Source: Planococcus citreus (GTDB taxonomy: Bacteria; Bacillota; Bacilli; Bacillales_A; Planococcaceae). From it: a DNA stretch of 64,000 nucleotides. The notes below the pieces were generated by a model. It searched no databases, was not told the origin of the DNA, and was given only the letters and a program-made list of their open reading frames with translations. The position numbers and the translations under genes were made by a program. Below, piece by piece: positions 17,428 through 25,510 of this stretch; the stretch's first letter is position 1, and each line of letters opens with the position of its first letter. The DNA is taken from positions 1,116,001 to 1,180,000 of the forward strand of contig NZ_RCCP01000001.1 of assembly GCF_003664125.1 (NCBI RefSeq), read 5' to 3'.

Positions 17428-18057
17428 ATGGGAATTCACCGTTTTTTCACCTCATTAAATGATTTGGAGCGAATCATCCGTGCACCCGGCAGGTTCAAGT
17501 TTGAAGAGCATAACGTCGCCGCACATTCCTGGAAAGTCAGCCAGTACGCCATGTTCTTCGCTACGATTGAAGAACGCGAAGGCCGCCCTGTCGATTGGAA
17601 ATCCCTCTATGAGCGGACTATCAACCATGACTTTGCAGAAGTGTTTATCGGGGACATCAAAACCCCTGTAAAATACGCATCACCTGAACTCAAGGAAATC
17701 CTCGCGAAAGTCGAAGAAGGGATGATGGAGAAATTCATCCTGAAAGAAATTCCGGAAGAATTCCAGGAAGTGTTTTTCGACCGGATGAAAGAAGGCAAAG
17801 ACGAGTCGCTTGAAGGCCGGCTATTGGAATTCGCCGATAAGCTTGACCAATTCTACGAAGCGTTTGCGGAACTGAAGCGCGGCAATACCGATAAGGAATT
17901 CCTGAAAATGTACCGCATTGCCCTCAGCAAGATCCTCGACCTTCCGCTTACCGCGAGTGTCACTTATTTCCGCGAAGTGATACTCGATGACATCATGACG
18001 GAAGATACAGCGATCGATATCCGCAAAATTACAAAGCGCGTTCTCGACGCACATTGA
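17428..18057 (+). CDS. HD domain phosphohydrolase, YfbR/HDDC2-like
   Basis: A 209-residue protein with the metal-binding HD pattern: His33 in AAHSWKVS, His-Asp in TINHDFAEVFIGD and a distal Asp in EFADKLDQFYEA. The GDIKTPVKY block is that of YfbR-type 5'-nucleotidases that dephosphorylate deoxyribonucleoside monophosphates. Cytoplasmic nucleotide turnover is the likely role; exact specificity is unproven. GGAG is 9 nt before ATG 17428. It is a monocistronic unit between divergent ydjM and the downstream CNNM gene. Confidence 0.85.
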   Translation: MGIHRFFTSLNDLERIIRAPGRFKFEEHNVAAHSWKVSQYAMFFATIEEREGRPVDWKSLYERTINHDFAEVFIGDIKTPVKYASPELKEILAKVEEGMMEKFILKEIPEEFQEVFFDRMKEGKDESLEGRLLEFADKLDQFYEAFAELKRGNTDKEFLKMYRIALSKILDLPLTASVTYFREVILDDIMTEDTAIDIRKITKRVLDAH

Positions 18058-18111
18058 TACAATTCCTCAGCACCATTATGTAAATTGTGATAAATTAAAA
18101 GAAACTATCTC

Positions 18112-18144
18112 GGAGGTGAATCCCTTATTTAAGGGAATTTATTG
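18112..18144 (+). promoter_or_regulatory. unusual start region: hairpin between Shine-Dalgarno and TTG start
   Basis: GGAGGTGA (18112-18119) is 22 nt from the TTG start at 18142, too far for normal initiation. A hairpin TCCCTT-ATTT-AAGGGA (18121-18136) occupies the gap; if folded it leaves about 6 nt. An in-frame TAA at 18130 excludes an earlier start. Confidence 0.65.
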
Positions 18145-19458
18145 GACCCCATACTTTTACTGAATTTAGCTCTTCTCGTCTTACTCATTGCATTAACCGC
18201 ATTTTTCGTCGGTACGGAATTTGCTGTCGTCAAAGTCCGCATGTCACGCATCGAGCAGCTGATCGAGGAAGGCAATAAAAAAGCCGTCACTGTCAAGAAA
18301 GTCGTCAGCGATCTGGACTATTATTTGTCCGCTTGCCAGCTCGGCATCACCGTGACCGCCCTCGGCCTCGGATGGCTCGGGGAACCGACTGTCGAACGGC
18401 TGCTTCATCCGCTATTCGACTGGCTCGGTGTCCCTTCAGCGGTTTCGACGATCGTGTCGTTCGCATTCGCTTTTGCACTGGTGACATTTTTGCACGTCGT
18501 CATCGGGGAATTGGCGCCAAAATCGCTGGCATTGCAATTTGCGGAACGAATGACTTTGTCGCTGGCCCCAGCGCTTTATATCTTTGGGAAAATCATGTAT
18601 CCGTTCATTTTCGTCTTGAACGGCTCTGCCCGCCTGCTGCTTCGCATGTTTGGCGTTGAGCCTGCCGGCGAACAGCAAGCCCATTCAGAAGAAGAACTGA
18701 AGATTATCATGGCGCAGAGCTTCCAAAGCGGTGAAATCAACCAGACGGAGCTTTCCTATATGCAGAATATCTTTGCATTCGATGAGCGCAGCGCCAAAGA
18801 CGTCATGATCCCGCGCACGCAAATGGTCGCGTTTCCGGACGATTTGTCCACTGATGAATTGCTGGCAGAACTTCGTGAGCACCGCTTTACACGCTACCCG
18901 ATTGCACGCGACGGCGATAAAGATGATTTAATTGGCTTCATCAACGCCAAGGAAGTATTGACTCATTATGCGATCAATAACGATGTTCAAATGATGGAAC
19001 TTGTCCATGACCTTCCGTATTTCCACGAAACGACACCGCTGCAGATGGCGCTCGTGAAAATGCAGAAAGACCGCACCCATATCGCACTTGTCATCGATGA
19101 ATACGGCGGCACGTCTGGCCTGATCACGATGGAAGATATTCTCGAGGAGATCGTCGGGGAAATACGGGATGAGTTTGATGAAGAAGAGGAAGCTGAAATC
19201 GTGAAAGAAAGCGACATCCGCTATGTGGTGAATGGCCGTGTGCTATTGAAAGACTTGGAAGAGCGATTCAGCCTGAAATTTGCGGATAGCGACGAAATCG
19301 ATACCATTGCGGGCTGGATGCAACATCAGCTCATCGAAGCCGAAGCCGGGGATTCATTCGAAAAAGGCGGCTACCAATGGGAAATCATTGCGATGGAAAA
19401 TCACCATATCCTCAAAATTGCATTCGAGAAAATTGAAGAACCGGAAATCAATGCGTAA
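18142..19458 (+). CDS. CNNM/CorC family membrane protein (hemolysin-like, YhdP type)
   Basis: A 438-residue protein. Residues ~1-190 are the DUF21/CNNM transmembrane domain (four segments; FVGTEFAVVKVR, SACQLGITVTALGLGWLGEP, GELAPKSLALQ). Two CBS domains follow (VMIPRTQMVAFPDD... and LPYFHETTPLQMAL...IDEYGGTSGLITMEDILEEIVGEI), then a CorC_HlyC C-terminal domain. Relatives such as Bacillus YhdP/MpfA act in Mg2+ efflux. The start is TTG, confirmed by alignment with the usual MD..L.LL N-terminus and by the upstream stop. Translation start is structurally unusual. Confidence 0.88.
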   Translation: MDPILLLNLALLVLLIALTAFFVGTEFAVVKVRMSRIEQLIEEGNKKAVTVKKVVSDLDYYLSACQLGITVTALGLGWLGEPTVERLLHPLFDWLGVPSAVSTIVSFAFAFALVTFLHVVIGELAPKSLALQFAERMTLSLAPALYIFGKIMYPFIFVLNGSARLLLRMFGVEPAGEQQAHSEEELKIIMAQSFQSGEINQTELSYMQNIFAFDERSAKDVMIPRTQMVAFPDDLSTDELLAELREHRFTRYPIARDGDKDDLIGFINAKEVLTHYAINNDVQMMELVHDLPYFHETTPLQMALVKMQKDRTHIALVIDEYGGTSGLITMEDILEEIVGEIRDEFDEEEEAEIVKESDIRYVVNGRVLLKDLEERFSLKFADSDEIDTIAGWMQHQLIEAEAGDSFEKGGYQWEIIAMENHHILKIAFEKIEEPEINA

Positions 19459-19493
19459 ACAAGGCTGCCCACAGGCAGTCTTGTTTTTTTTTG
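19458..19493 (+). terminator. terminator of CNNM gene
   Basis: AACAAGGCTGCC / GGCAGTCTTGTT stem (one G-U) with a short loop followed by T9, directly after the stop codon. Confidence 0.92.
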
Positions 19494-19505
19494 GAAAAGA
19501 AGTGA

Positions 19506-19552
19506 TTGACCATTAACCATTATTTCTTTACGATAAGAACAAATGTTCTTAT
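19506..19552 (+). promoter_or_regulatory. promoter with LexA (SOS) box upstream of yolD-like gene
   Basis: TTGACC (19506), 17 bp, TACGAT. Across the expected start point lies GAAC-AAAT-GTTC (19537-19548), an exact fit to the Bacillus LexA core GAACRNRYGTTC, extended to 8-bp perfect arms (19533-19552). Confidence 0.78.
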
Positions 19553-19573
19553 TTTCAGAAAGGAGTGGTGAAG

Positions 19574-19933
19574 ATGAAAAAGAAACATCATTTGACGGTT
19601 AAAGGGGACGTATTGGACAGAGGGCAATTGAAATGGGGGGCACTGATGCTGCCGGAACATGTCCGGATGCTGCGGGAATGGCGGGCCGATGAACCTTCCA
19701 AGCATAAGCCCCATCTCGATGAAGAAGAACTCGGTTTGTTGCAGGAAGAAACCGGCATTGCACACCAGCGGCAATGCATGGCCGAAATGCGCTATTGGGA
19801 CGATGGGCTGGCAGCCGTATCCGGGATCATCACTGCCATCGACCTATCCAACCAAACACTAGAAATCACCTCCGGACCTGATGTTGTCCGCATCGCTTTT
19901 GGCGACCTTCTCGGCATCCGAACGGTCGATTAA
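19574..19933 (+). CDS. YolD-like protein
   Basis: A 119-residue protein of the YolD family: DRGQLKWGALMLPEHVRML near the N-terminus (family block DRGxxKWxxxMLPEHV), a charged helix, and a C-terminal beta region ITAIDLSNQTLEI...IAFGDLLGI. YolD proteins often accompany Y-family DNA polymerases (UvrX/YqjW) and are SOS-controlled, and a LexA box lies 22 bp upstream here. No polymerase gene is adjacent, so the partner must be elsewhere. ATG 19574 has GGAG 8 nt upstream. Confidence 0.85.
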   Translation: MKKKHHLTVKGDVLDRGQLKWGALMLPEHVRMLREWRADEPSKHKPHLDEEELGLLQEETGIAHQRQCMAEMRYWDDGLAAVSGIITAIDLSNQTLEITSGPDVVRIAFGDLLGIRTVD

Positions 19934-19936
19934 AAC

Positions 19937-19968
19937 TATCCGTAATGGCGTGAAAACGGATAATTTCC
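19937..19968 (+). terminator. probable terminator of yolD-like gene
   Basis: Seven-bp stem TATCCGT / ACGGATA, 12-nt loop, followed by a T-rich tract. Weaker than the others in this window. Confidence 0.5.
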
Positions 19969-19977
19969 TTTTTTAAG

Positions 19978-20002
19978 GTTATTTCTTGGCTACAGCGGGC
20001 AT
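19978..20002 (+). promoter_or_regulatory. candidate sigma-B promoter of yihY-like gene
   Basis: GTTATT, 13 bp, GGGCAT, 41 bp before the start. The -35 is imperfect. The Bacillus relative yfkH belongs to a sigma-B operon, which supports the call. Confidence 0.5.
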
Positions 20003-20042
20003 ATACTAAATAACTTTACAAAACAAATGGAGGTATAAAGTT

Positions 20043-20933
20043 ATGAGCAAAGTGACGTCCTATGCCAAAGAACTTGGCCAAGAATTCAAAAAAGACCACG
20101 CGACGACACTTGCGGCAGCCCAGGCATATTATTATCTACTGGCAATTGTCCCATTATTGATTTTGCTGCTGGCCATTCTGCCGTATTTGCAGATCGACCC
20201 GCAGCGGGCTGTCGATTTTATCGGCACGATTTTGCCGGGTGAAGTCGCTTCAACATTCGAAGATACCATCGTCAGTGTCGTGACGACACCATCCGGCGGC
20301 CTATTGACTTTCGGTATCCTCGGTACGCTTTGGTCCGCCTCGAACGCAATGACTGCGTTTATGGACGCAACAAACCAAGCGTATGACGTAGAAGAAACCC
20401 GTTCTTTCTTCGTGAAGAAAGGATTGGCGATCGTCTTGACGCTGTTCATGCTGATTGCTGTTATCGTTGCACTGGTCCTGCCGATCTTCGGTGGCACGAT
20501 CATCGATATGATCAATCAGTTCCTGAATCTGCCGCAACAAACGGAAATCATCTTCCAAGTGCTCCGTTGGGTCATTTCAATCGTAGTCATGAGCCTGGTA
20601 TTGGCGATGCTCTACAAATTTGCGCCGAATAAACATTTCCCGTTCAAGGAAGTCATTATCGGTGCCGTCATCGCTACAATCTTGTGGCAGCTGGTTTCCC
20701 TCGGTTTCTCATTCTATGTATCGAATTTCGGAAGCTATTCAGCTACTTACGGTAGCCTCGGCGGATTGATCGTCTTGATTCTTTGGTTCTTCCTCACAGG
20801 TTTGATCCTGGTCGTCGGAGCTGAAATCAATGCAATCCTACACCGCCGCAAACATGCCAAGAGTGATTCGGAAGAAAGCAAATTGCAAACTGCTGAATCA
20901 GGTGACACAGAGTCTTCCATGAATAAGTATTAA
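20043..20933 (+). CDS. YihY/BrkB family membrane protein (YfkH-like)
   Basis: A 296-residue protein with six membrane segments and the family signature AQAYYYLLAIVPLLILLLAI in segment 1, then GTLWSASNAMTAFMDATNQAY and the closing YGSLGGLIVLILWFFLTGLILVVGAEINA. Once misnamed ribonuclease BN, these proteins have no proven biochemical role; transport or envelope functions are suspected. A basic/acidic cytoplasmic tail follows. GGAGG is 9 nt before the ATG. It is monocistronic, with a possible sigma-B promoter. Confidence 0.88.
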   Translation: MSKVTSYAKELGQEFKKDHATTLAAAQAYYYLLAIVPLLILLLAILPYLQIDPQRAVDFIGTILPGEVASTFEDTIVSVVTTPSGGLLTFGILGTLWSASNAMTAFMDATNQAYDVEETRSFFVKKGLAIVLTLFMLIAVIVALVLPIFGGTIIDMINQFLNLPQQTEIIFQVLRWVISIVVMSLVLAMLYKFAPNKHFPFKEVIIGAVIATILWQLVSLGFSFYVSNFGSYSATYGSLGGLIVLILWFFLTGLILVVGAEINAILHRRKHAKSDSEESKLQTAESGDTESSMNKY

Positions 20934-20937
20934 TGAC

Positions 20938-20977
20938 AAAAGCCATCCGCTGATTCACTAGCGGATGGCTTTTTTTT
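20938..20977. terminator. bidirectional terminator between yihY-like and dipeptidase genes
   Basis: Eleven-bp perfect stem AGCCATCCGCT / AGCGGATGGCT, 8-nt loop, T8 on the plus strand and T4 on the minus. Confidence 0.92.
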
Positions 20978-21948
20978 CATATTTTTCTACTGGTTTGTTC
21001 GATGCCTGGACGATGCGCCAGGAAGTTTCGGAACGCAAACCCTTCCACTTGGGTTTCCGAATAGCGTTTTTGCAAAGCCTCGATTAAATTCGGATAATCC
21101 GAAGCGTTTTCAAGACGCTTGACATGATCGAAAATGCCATCAAAATCAGATCCTAGTCCAATATGGCGTTCTCCACCGAGCGTACAAAGATGGTCGATAT
21201 GGCGCAGCAGATCCTCGATCGCCGCCTGCTGGCTTCCGGGGTTGATGAACTCCGGACAGAACACGACATCGATCAAGCCGTTGCGCGAGAACATTGCCTC
21301 GATTTGCCCGTCGTCCAGATTGCGCGGATGATCGCACAGCTTCCGTGCATTCGAATGGCTCGCAATTGGATACTCGGCGAGTTCCATCACTTCCCAAAAT
21401 CCTTCGAGCGATAGATGGGATACGTCCGTGAACACACGGTGATCGTTATTCAACTGCACCACTTGCTTGCCGAGCAGCGTCAACCCGCCGCCTCTCGGTT
21501 CGCCGACGCCATCTGCGCAGAGGTTGGCGAAATTCCATGTCAGCCCGATCGACAGCACGCCGAGCCTATAGAGATGCCGCAGTTTCGCAAGGTCGTTTCC
21601 AAAAGCATCTGCCCCTTCGAGCGCGAGCACTGCACCGATTTCATCCGGGCCGAGTGTGTCGATGTCTTCCCAACGGCGGATATGTTTCATAAGCGGCTCA
21701 CTGAGCACTTCGCTGTAGAACAAATCGATTTGCTCCAATGCGTGCTGCCATTTCTCATTGTCCGGCAACTCAGGGTGCACGAACACCGCGAAAAACTGGA
21801 CTTTGACGCCGCCTTGTTGCAAGCGTAGGAAATTGGTGTCGAGTTCTTCCGCATCGAAAAAATTGACAGGCTTTCCCCGAAACAATTCGTTGCGCTTCGC
21901 TACCTGCAGCTTCAGTAGCGCGTCGCAATGCGTATCAATGATCTGCAC
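20977..21948 (-). CDS. membrane dipeptidase family metallopeptidase (M19)
   Basis: A 323-residue renal-dipeptidase-type TIM-barrel hydrolase. Zinc ligands are visible: HxD in IIDTHCDALL, Glu in ALEGADAFG, His in FTDVSHLS, His in IASHSNARK, and Asp in GLGSDFDGI. Substrates are dipeptides, including those with a C-terminal D-residue. Despite the family name there is no signal peptide, as is usual in Bacillus relatives. It starts with GTG at 21948, touching the stop of the upstream amidotransferase gene (TGAGTG), so the two are translationally coupled. Confidence 0.9.
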   Translation of the reverse strand: MQIIDTHCDALLKLQVAKRNELFRGKPVNFFDAEELDTNFLRLQQGGVKVQFFAVFVHPELPDNEKWQHALEQIDLFYSEVLSEPLMKHIRRWEDIDTLGPDEIGAVLALEGADAFGNDLAKLRHLYRLGVLSIGLTWNFANLCADGVGEPRGGGLTLLGKQVVQLNNDHRVFTDVSHLSLEGFWEVMELAEYPIASHSNARKLCDHPRNLDDGQIEAMFSRNGLIDVVFCPEFINPGSQQAAIEDLLRHIDHLCTLGGERHIGLGSDFDGIFDHVKRLENASDYPNLIEALQKRYSETQVEGFAFRNFLAHRPGIEQTSRKI

Positions 21949-22671
21949 TCACTCATCCCCTTCTTCTGTACAGGCGCTGACAAAGCCTTCAAAGATGCGC
22001 AAAGACGCTGCGTCGCCTGCACGTGCCATATTTTCCGGATGCCATTGCAGCCCAAGCGCGAAACCATGCTCTTTGCTTTCAATCGCCTCTATGACGCCGT
22101 CGCTTGCGATCCCGGACACGAGATAATGTTCAGGCACACGGCGGTTCGACTGGTGGTGGCGGCTATTGACCTTGAGCTTCAGAGAATCCGTCAGCCGGTG
22201 CAAAAGCGAACCTTCCGCAACCTCGACAAAATGCGAGCCATGCTCTTTCGGCGCACGCTGCTGATGCTGCAGCAGGTTGCCCGCCAATTGAGACGGTGTA
22301 TCCTGATACATGTCCCCCCCGGCTGCGATATTCAAAATCTGGGCGCCTCGGCAAATCGCCAGCACCGGCTTATTTTTCTCCAGCACTTTTTCCAATAGCT
22401 CCAGCTCGAAGCGATCGCGTGAGGGAATGATGACGCCAAGGCCCGGATGCGGCTCTTCGCCGAATAATGTCGGGTCAATATCCCAGCCGCCCGCAAGGAA
22501 CAATCCGTCGATGTGCTCGGCGAGTTCTTCCAGTTCCGCCTGCCCTTCAATATGTGGAAGCATGATCGGCAAGCCGCCCGCTCGCACAATCGCTTCTGTG
22601 TCCGCAAGCTCTACATTGTATTCATCTTTCCCCAATTCCTTTGACGCGGTAATGCCGATGATTGGTCTCAT
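21949..22671 (-). CDS. gamma-glutamyl-gamma-aminobutyrate hydrolase family protein (peptidase C26)
   Basis: A 240-residue class I glutamine amidotransferase-like hydrolase. The nucleophile Cys is in LAICRGAQILN and the His-Glu pair in LQWHPENM; GLFLAGGWDIDP marks the family. PuuD-type members cleave gamma-glutamyl-GABA; others cleave other gamma-glutamyl bonds. ATG 22671 (MRPIIGIT) fits because AGGAG is 8 nt upstream; two earlier starts sit too close. The pairing with an M19 dipeptidase suggests catabolism of gamma-glutamyl peptides or wall peptides (inference). Confidence 0.88.
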   Translation of the reverse strand: MRPIIGITASKELGKDEYNVELADTEAIVRAGGLPIMLPHIEGQAELEELAEHIDGLFLAGGWDIDPTLFGEEPHPGLGVIIPSRDRFELELLEKVLEKNKPVLAICRGAQILNIAAGGDMYQDTPSQLAGNLLQHQQRAPKEHGSHFVEVAEGSLLHRLTDSLKLKVNSRHHQSNRRVPEHYLVSGIASDGVIEAIESKEHGFALGLQWHPENMARAGDAASLRIFEGFVSACTEEGDE

Positions 22672-22760
22672 TTCCATCACTCCTAAGTTGTTTGAATACT
22701 TGATATATTCACCATACAGAAGTTTTTTCAGGATGGAAAGAACAATCCAATCTTTCCCAT

Positions 22761-22809
22761 CAAAAAGAAACAGCCCGCAAAAGACACGAAGCCTTCCGCC
22801 GCTGTTTCT
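22761..22809 (-). terminator. terminator of PBP4 gene
   Basis: AGAAACAGC / GCTGTTTCT, 9-bp perfect stem with a 26-nt partly structured loop and a TTTTTG tail on the minus strand, 42 bp past the stop. Confidence 0.65.
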
Positions 22810-22850
22810 GTCAAAACTGATTATTTATCGTCCTTCGAAGCTCTCCCCTA

Positions 22851-24350
22851 TCATTCGGCTTGATATCCGGCAATCGCTTCGGCAATCGCGTTTTCGATCG
22901 GCGTGACATTCGCCAAATCATTGTTCAGGATGATCGCGAAGACCAGCCGTTCGCCGTCTTGTGTCGTTGCATAGCCGGCCAGAGAAGAAACCGAGGACAA
23001 GCTGCCGGTTTTAGCCTGGACATTGCCTTCCGCCGCCGTGCCTTTCATGCGGTTGCGTAAGGTGCCGCCGACCAAGCGTTCCGAAGCACCTGCTACCGGC
23101 AAGGATTCAAGGAACGTATCAAACCATGGTTCATTTTGAGCACCGGCTAGTAACTGCGAAATCTCATTCGCCGGAATCAAATTGACGTGGGACATTCCGG
23201 AAGCATCGCGCAGATGGATGGTGTCGACATTGACGCCAAGCTTGCCAGCGGTTTCCTCCATCACGTCGAGGCCCGCTTCCCAGCTGCCTTCCCCGTTCAC
23301 CACGCGGCCCATTTGTTTCGCCAATGCTTCGCCGTGGCCGTTATTGCTCAGTTTCATGAACGGGATTGATAGTTCCGCAAGCGTCATCGATTGATGCTCT
23401 AGCAATATGCGGCTATCCGACGGTGTTACGCCCATCTCCGTTTGCGAATTTCCGATCAACTCGACGCCTTCCTTATCGAGTGCCTTTTCGAACAAGCTGA
23501 GCGCATATCCGGACGGTTCATCGACTGCGATCCATTCACGCGTCCGGCTGCCCTGTTCCGGGATATTGCCTTCCACGATGATTTCATTCGTTCCGTGGTC
23601 TCTCGTGATGCTCAAGGTTTTCGGTTCGCCAGCTGCCACCGTTTGGGCGTTATTGGTGATCGTCACATAATCCGTTTCAGGCGACAAGCTGACCCGCACC
23701 TCATCTCCCGCCGCCTCTCCGGCGTTCGCTTCCACGATGATCGACCCCGCGTCGTAGTCTTTATTCGGTGAGGCGGTCAATGCGGATACTTGGGCTCCGA
23801 CATAGTACACTTCATTTTTCCAGGTCATGTCTTCAGACAAACGTTCATCATCGAACCAGCTATCGTCGCCGATCAAGTCGCCTTTCACTTTATGTATGCC
23901 TTGTGCTTTCAATTCCTTTGCAAAGCGCTCAAAATCCTCCTCGAGCAATGTCGGGTCGCCTTTGCCTTTCAAGTAAAGATTGCCTTGCAGCACTTTGCCT
24001 TTCAGTTCCCCATCGGTATGCAGTTCTGTCGAGAACCGGTGATCTTCCCCTAAAGTTTCAAGTGCCGCCGACATAGTGAACAGCTTCATATTGGATGCCG
24101 GTTTGAGCCGGATGTCGCCAAAATGATCGTATATTTTTTCCCCGCTATTCGCTTTTCGGATGCTGACACCTGCGAGCGCGCCGTCCAAGCTGTCATCTTG
24201 CAGAATATCATTCACTTGTGCAGTTAGCGCTGCATAGTCACCGTTTGCTCCTGCCATCTCGCTATCACTTCCCATCTGCAGCGGGGATGCCGCCAAAGCT
24301 CCTGCCAGCACGAGCAATCCCGCCGCTCTCCATCGATTCAATTTCGCCAT
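22851..24350 (-). CDS. dacC: D-Ala-D-Ala carboxypeptidase/endopeptidase, PBP4 type (S13)
   Basis: A 499-residue exported penicillin-binding protein that trims peptidoglycan stem peptides. A signal peptide covers residues ~1-25 (RRAAGLLVLAGALAA type). The three active-site motifs are Ser86-x-x-Lys89 in KPASNMKLF, SNN in MKLSNNGHGE and KTGS in VQAKTGSLSS. The ~190-residue insert between the first and second motifs is typical of class C type 4 (Bacillus DacC/PBP4a). AGGAGG precedes ATG 24350. It is monocistronic. Confidence 0.92.
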   Translation of the reverse strand: MAKLNRWRAAGLLVLAGALAASPLQMGSDSEMAGANGDYAALTAQVNDILQDDSLDGALAGVSIRKANSGEKIYDHFGDIRLKPASNMKLFTMSAALETLGEDHRFSTELHTDGELKGKVLQGNLYLKGKGDPTLLEEDFERFAKELKAQGIHKVKGDLIGDDSWFDDERLSEDMTWKNEVYYVGAQVSALTASPNKDYDAGSIIVEANAGEAAGDEVRVSLSPETDYVTITNNAQTVAAGEPKTLSITRDHGTNEIIVEGNIPEQGSRTREWIAVDEPSGYALSLFEKALDKEGVELIGNSQTEMGVTPSDSRILLEHQSMTLAELSIPFMKLSNNGHGEALAKQMGRVVNGEGSWEAGLDVMEETAGKLGVNVDTIHLRDASGMSHVNLIPANEISQLLAGAQNEPWFDTFLESLPVAGASERLVGGTLRNRMKGTAAEGNVQAKTGSLSSVSSLAGYATTQDGERLVFAIILNNDLANVTPIENAIAEAIAGYQAE

Positions 24351-24535
24351 TTTACTTCCTCCTCCAAGTGGTTTACAAAAAATGTACCACAAATAAAGTA
24401 AGAATTTTCTGATACCTGAATAATCAGAACTAATGGCTTACTACTATTTTATATTAATAGTAAATAAATCCAAATAAAATCTATATTTTTATTCGTTTCT
24501 TTTTCGCTAAGTTCTTTCAGCCTAGCCGCATTAAA

Positions 24536-24566
24536 AAACCGCACCGGCAAATTGCCGATGCGGTTT
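24536..24566 (-). terminator. terminator of the rbs operon
   Basis: AAACCGCA...TGCGGTTT stem with an inner CGGCAA helix, T6 on the minus strand, 9 bp past rbsB. Confidence 0.92.
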
Positions 24567-24574
24567 CTTCTTTA

Positions 24575-25498
24575 TTATTGCTCGATCAATTCCAATTCTA
24601 CAGGAATCGATGCTTCCACTTCTTCGCCGTCCAAGTGCTGGATAGCCGTTTCGACAGCCATTTCACCGATCATTTCCGGTTTTTGGGCAATCGTTCCGGC
24701 AAGACGGCCTTCTTCTACTGCTGCGACTGCATCGTTTGTGGCATCAAATCCGACAACGGTGACATCTTTGCCAGAAGCTTCAATTGCTTCAAGTGCACCA
24801 AGCGCCATTTCATCGTTGTGCGCAAACACTCCGGTTACATCAGGGTTTGCTTGCAGGATATTTTCCATAACCGACAAACCTTCTGCACGGTTGAAGTTCG
24901 CCGTTTGCTTGGCAACGACATCCAAGCTGTCTGCTGCGATATTATTGAAGCCTTCTCCGCGTTCACGAGCTGCAGAAGATCCTGGAACTCCTTCAAGTTC
25001 CGCTACCTTTGCTCCCTCACCTACCAGTGACAATAGGTGCTCAGCTGCCATTTCACCACCCGCTACGTTATCCGAAGCAATGTGGGAAACCACTTCGCCG
25101 TTTTCTGCGCTTCGGTCTACAGTAATGACCGGGATATCTGCATTGTTGGCAGAAGCGACTGCTGAAGCAACTGCTTCAGAATCGACCGGGTTGATTAGAA
25201 TCATGTCCACGCCTTGTTGGATCAAGTCCTCTACATCACTTGCCTGCTTCGATGCGTCGTCTTGTGCATCAACTACAGAAAGAGTTGCGCCAAGTTCAGA
25301 AGCTTTAGCTTCTGCCCCTTCACTCAATGTTACGAAGAACGGGTTGTTCAATGTCGAGATCGAGAAACCGATTGTGTAATCGCCGCTCGCTTCCTCTCCG
25401 CCTGTTGTTTCTTCTGAATCTGAACCTGGTGCTTCCATGGAACATGCGGCCAAAACCATCATTGCCAAAAGGACGAACATCAATAGCATTTTCTTCAT
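24575..25498 (-). CDS. rbsB: ribose ABC transporter substrate-binding lipoprotein
   Basis: A 307-residue lipoprotein: signal MKKMLLMFVLLAMMVLAAC with lipobox LAAC (Cys19 lipidated), an acidic linker, then the periplasmic-binding-protein type 1 fold (YTIGFSISTLNNPFFVTL, NPVDSEAVASAV, GFDATNDAVAAVEEGRLAGTIAQ). It captures ribose outside the membrane and delivers it to RbsC. ATG 25498 has GGGAG 8 nt upstream. It is the last gene of the six-gene operon, the same order as in Bacillus subtilis. Confidence 0.95.
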   Translation of the reverse strand: MKKMLLMFVLLAMMVLAACSMEAPGSDSEETTGGEEASGDYTIGFSISTLNNPFFVTLSEGAEAKASELGATLSVVDAQDDASKQASDVEDLIQQGVDMILINPVDSEAVASAVASANNADIPVITVDRSAENGEVVSHIASDNVAGGEMAAEHLLSLVGEGAKVAELEGVPGSSAARERGEGFNNIAADSLDVVAKQTANFNRAEGLSVMENILQANPDVTGVFAHNDEMALGALEAIEASGKDVTVVGFDATNDAVAAVEEGRLAGTIAQKPEMIGEMAVETAIQHLDGEEVEASIPVELELIEQ

Positions 25499-25510
25499 TT
25501 CTACCACTCC

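Noticed and set aside
22693-22711. TGAATA-N7-TATTCA inverted repeat before the gamma-glutamyl hydrolase gene
   Set aside because: Short, AT-only arms in an AT-rich stretch; could be chance and has no clear promoter placement.
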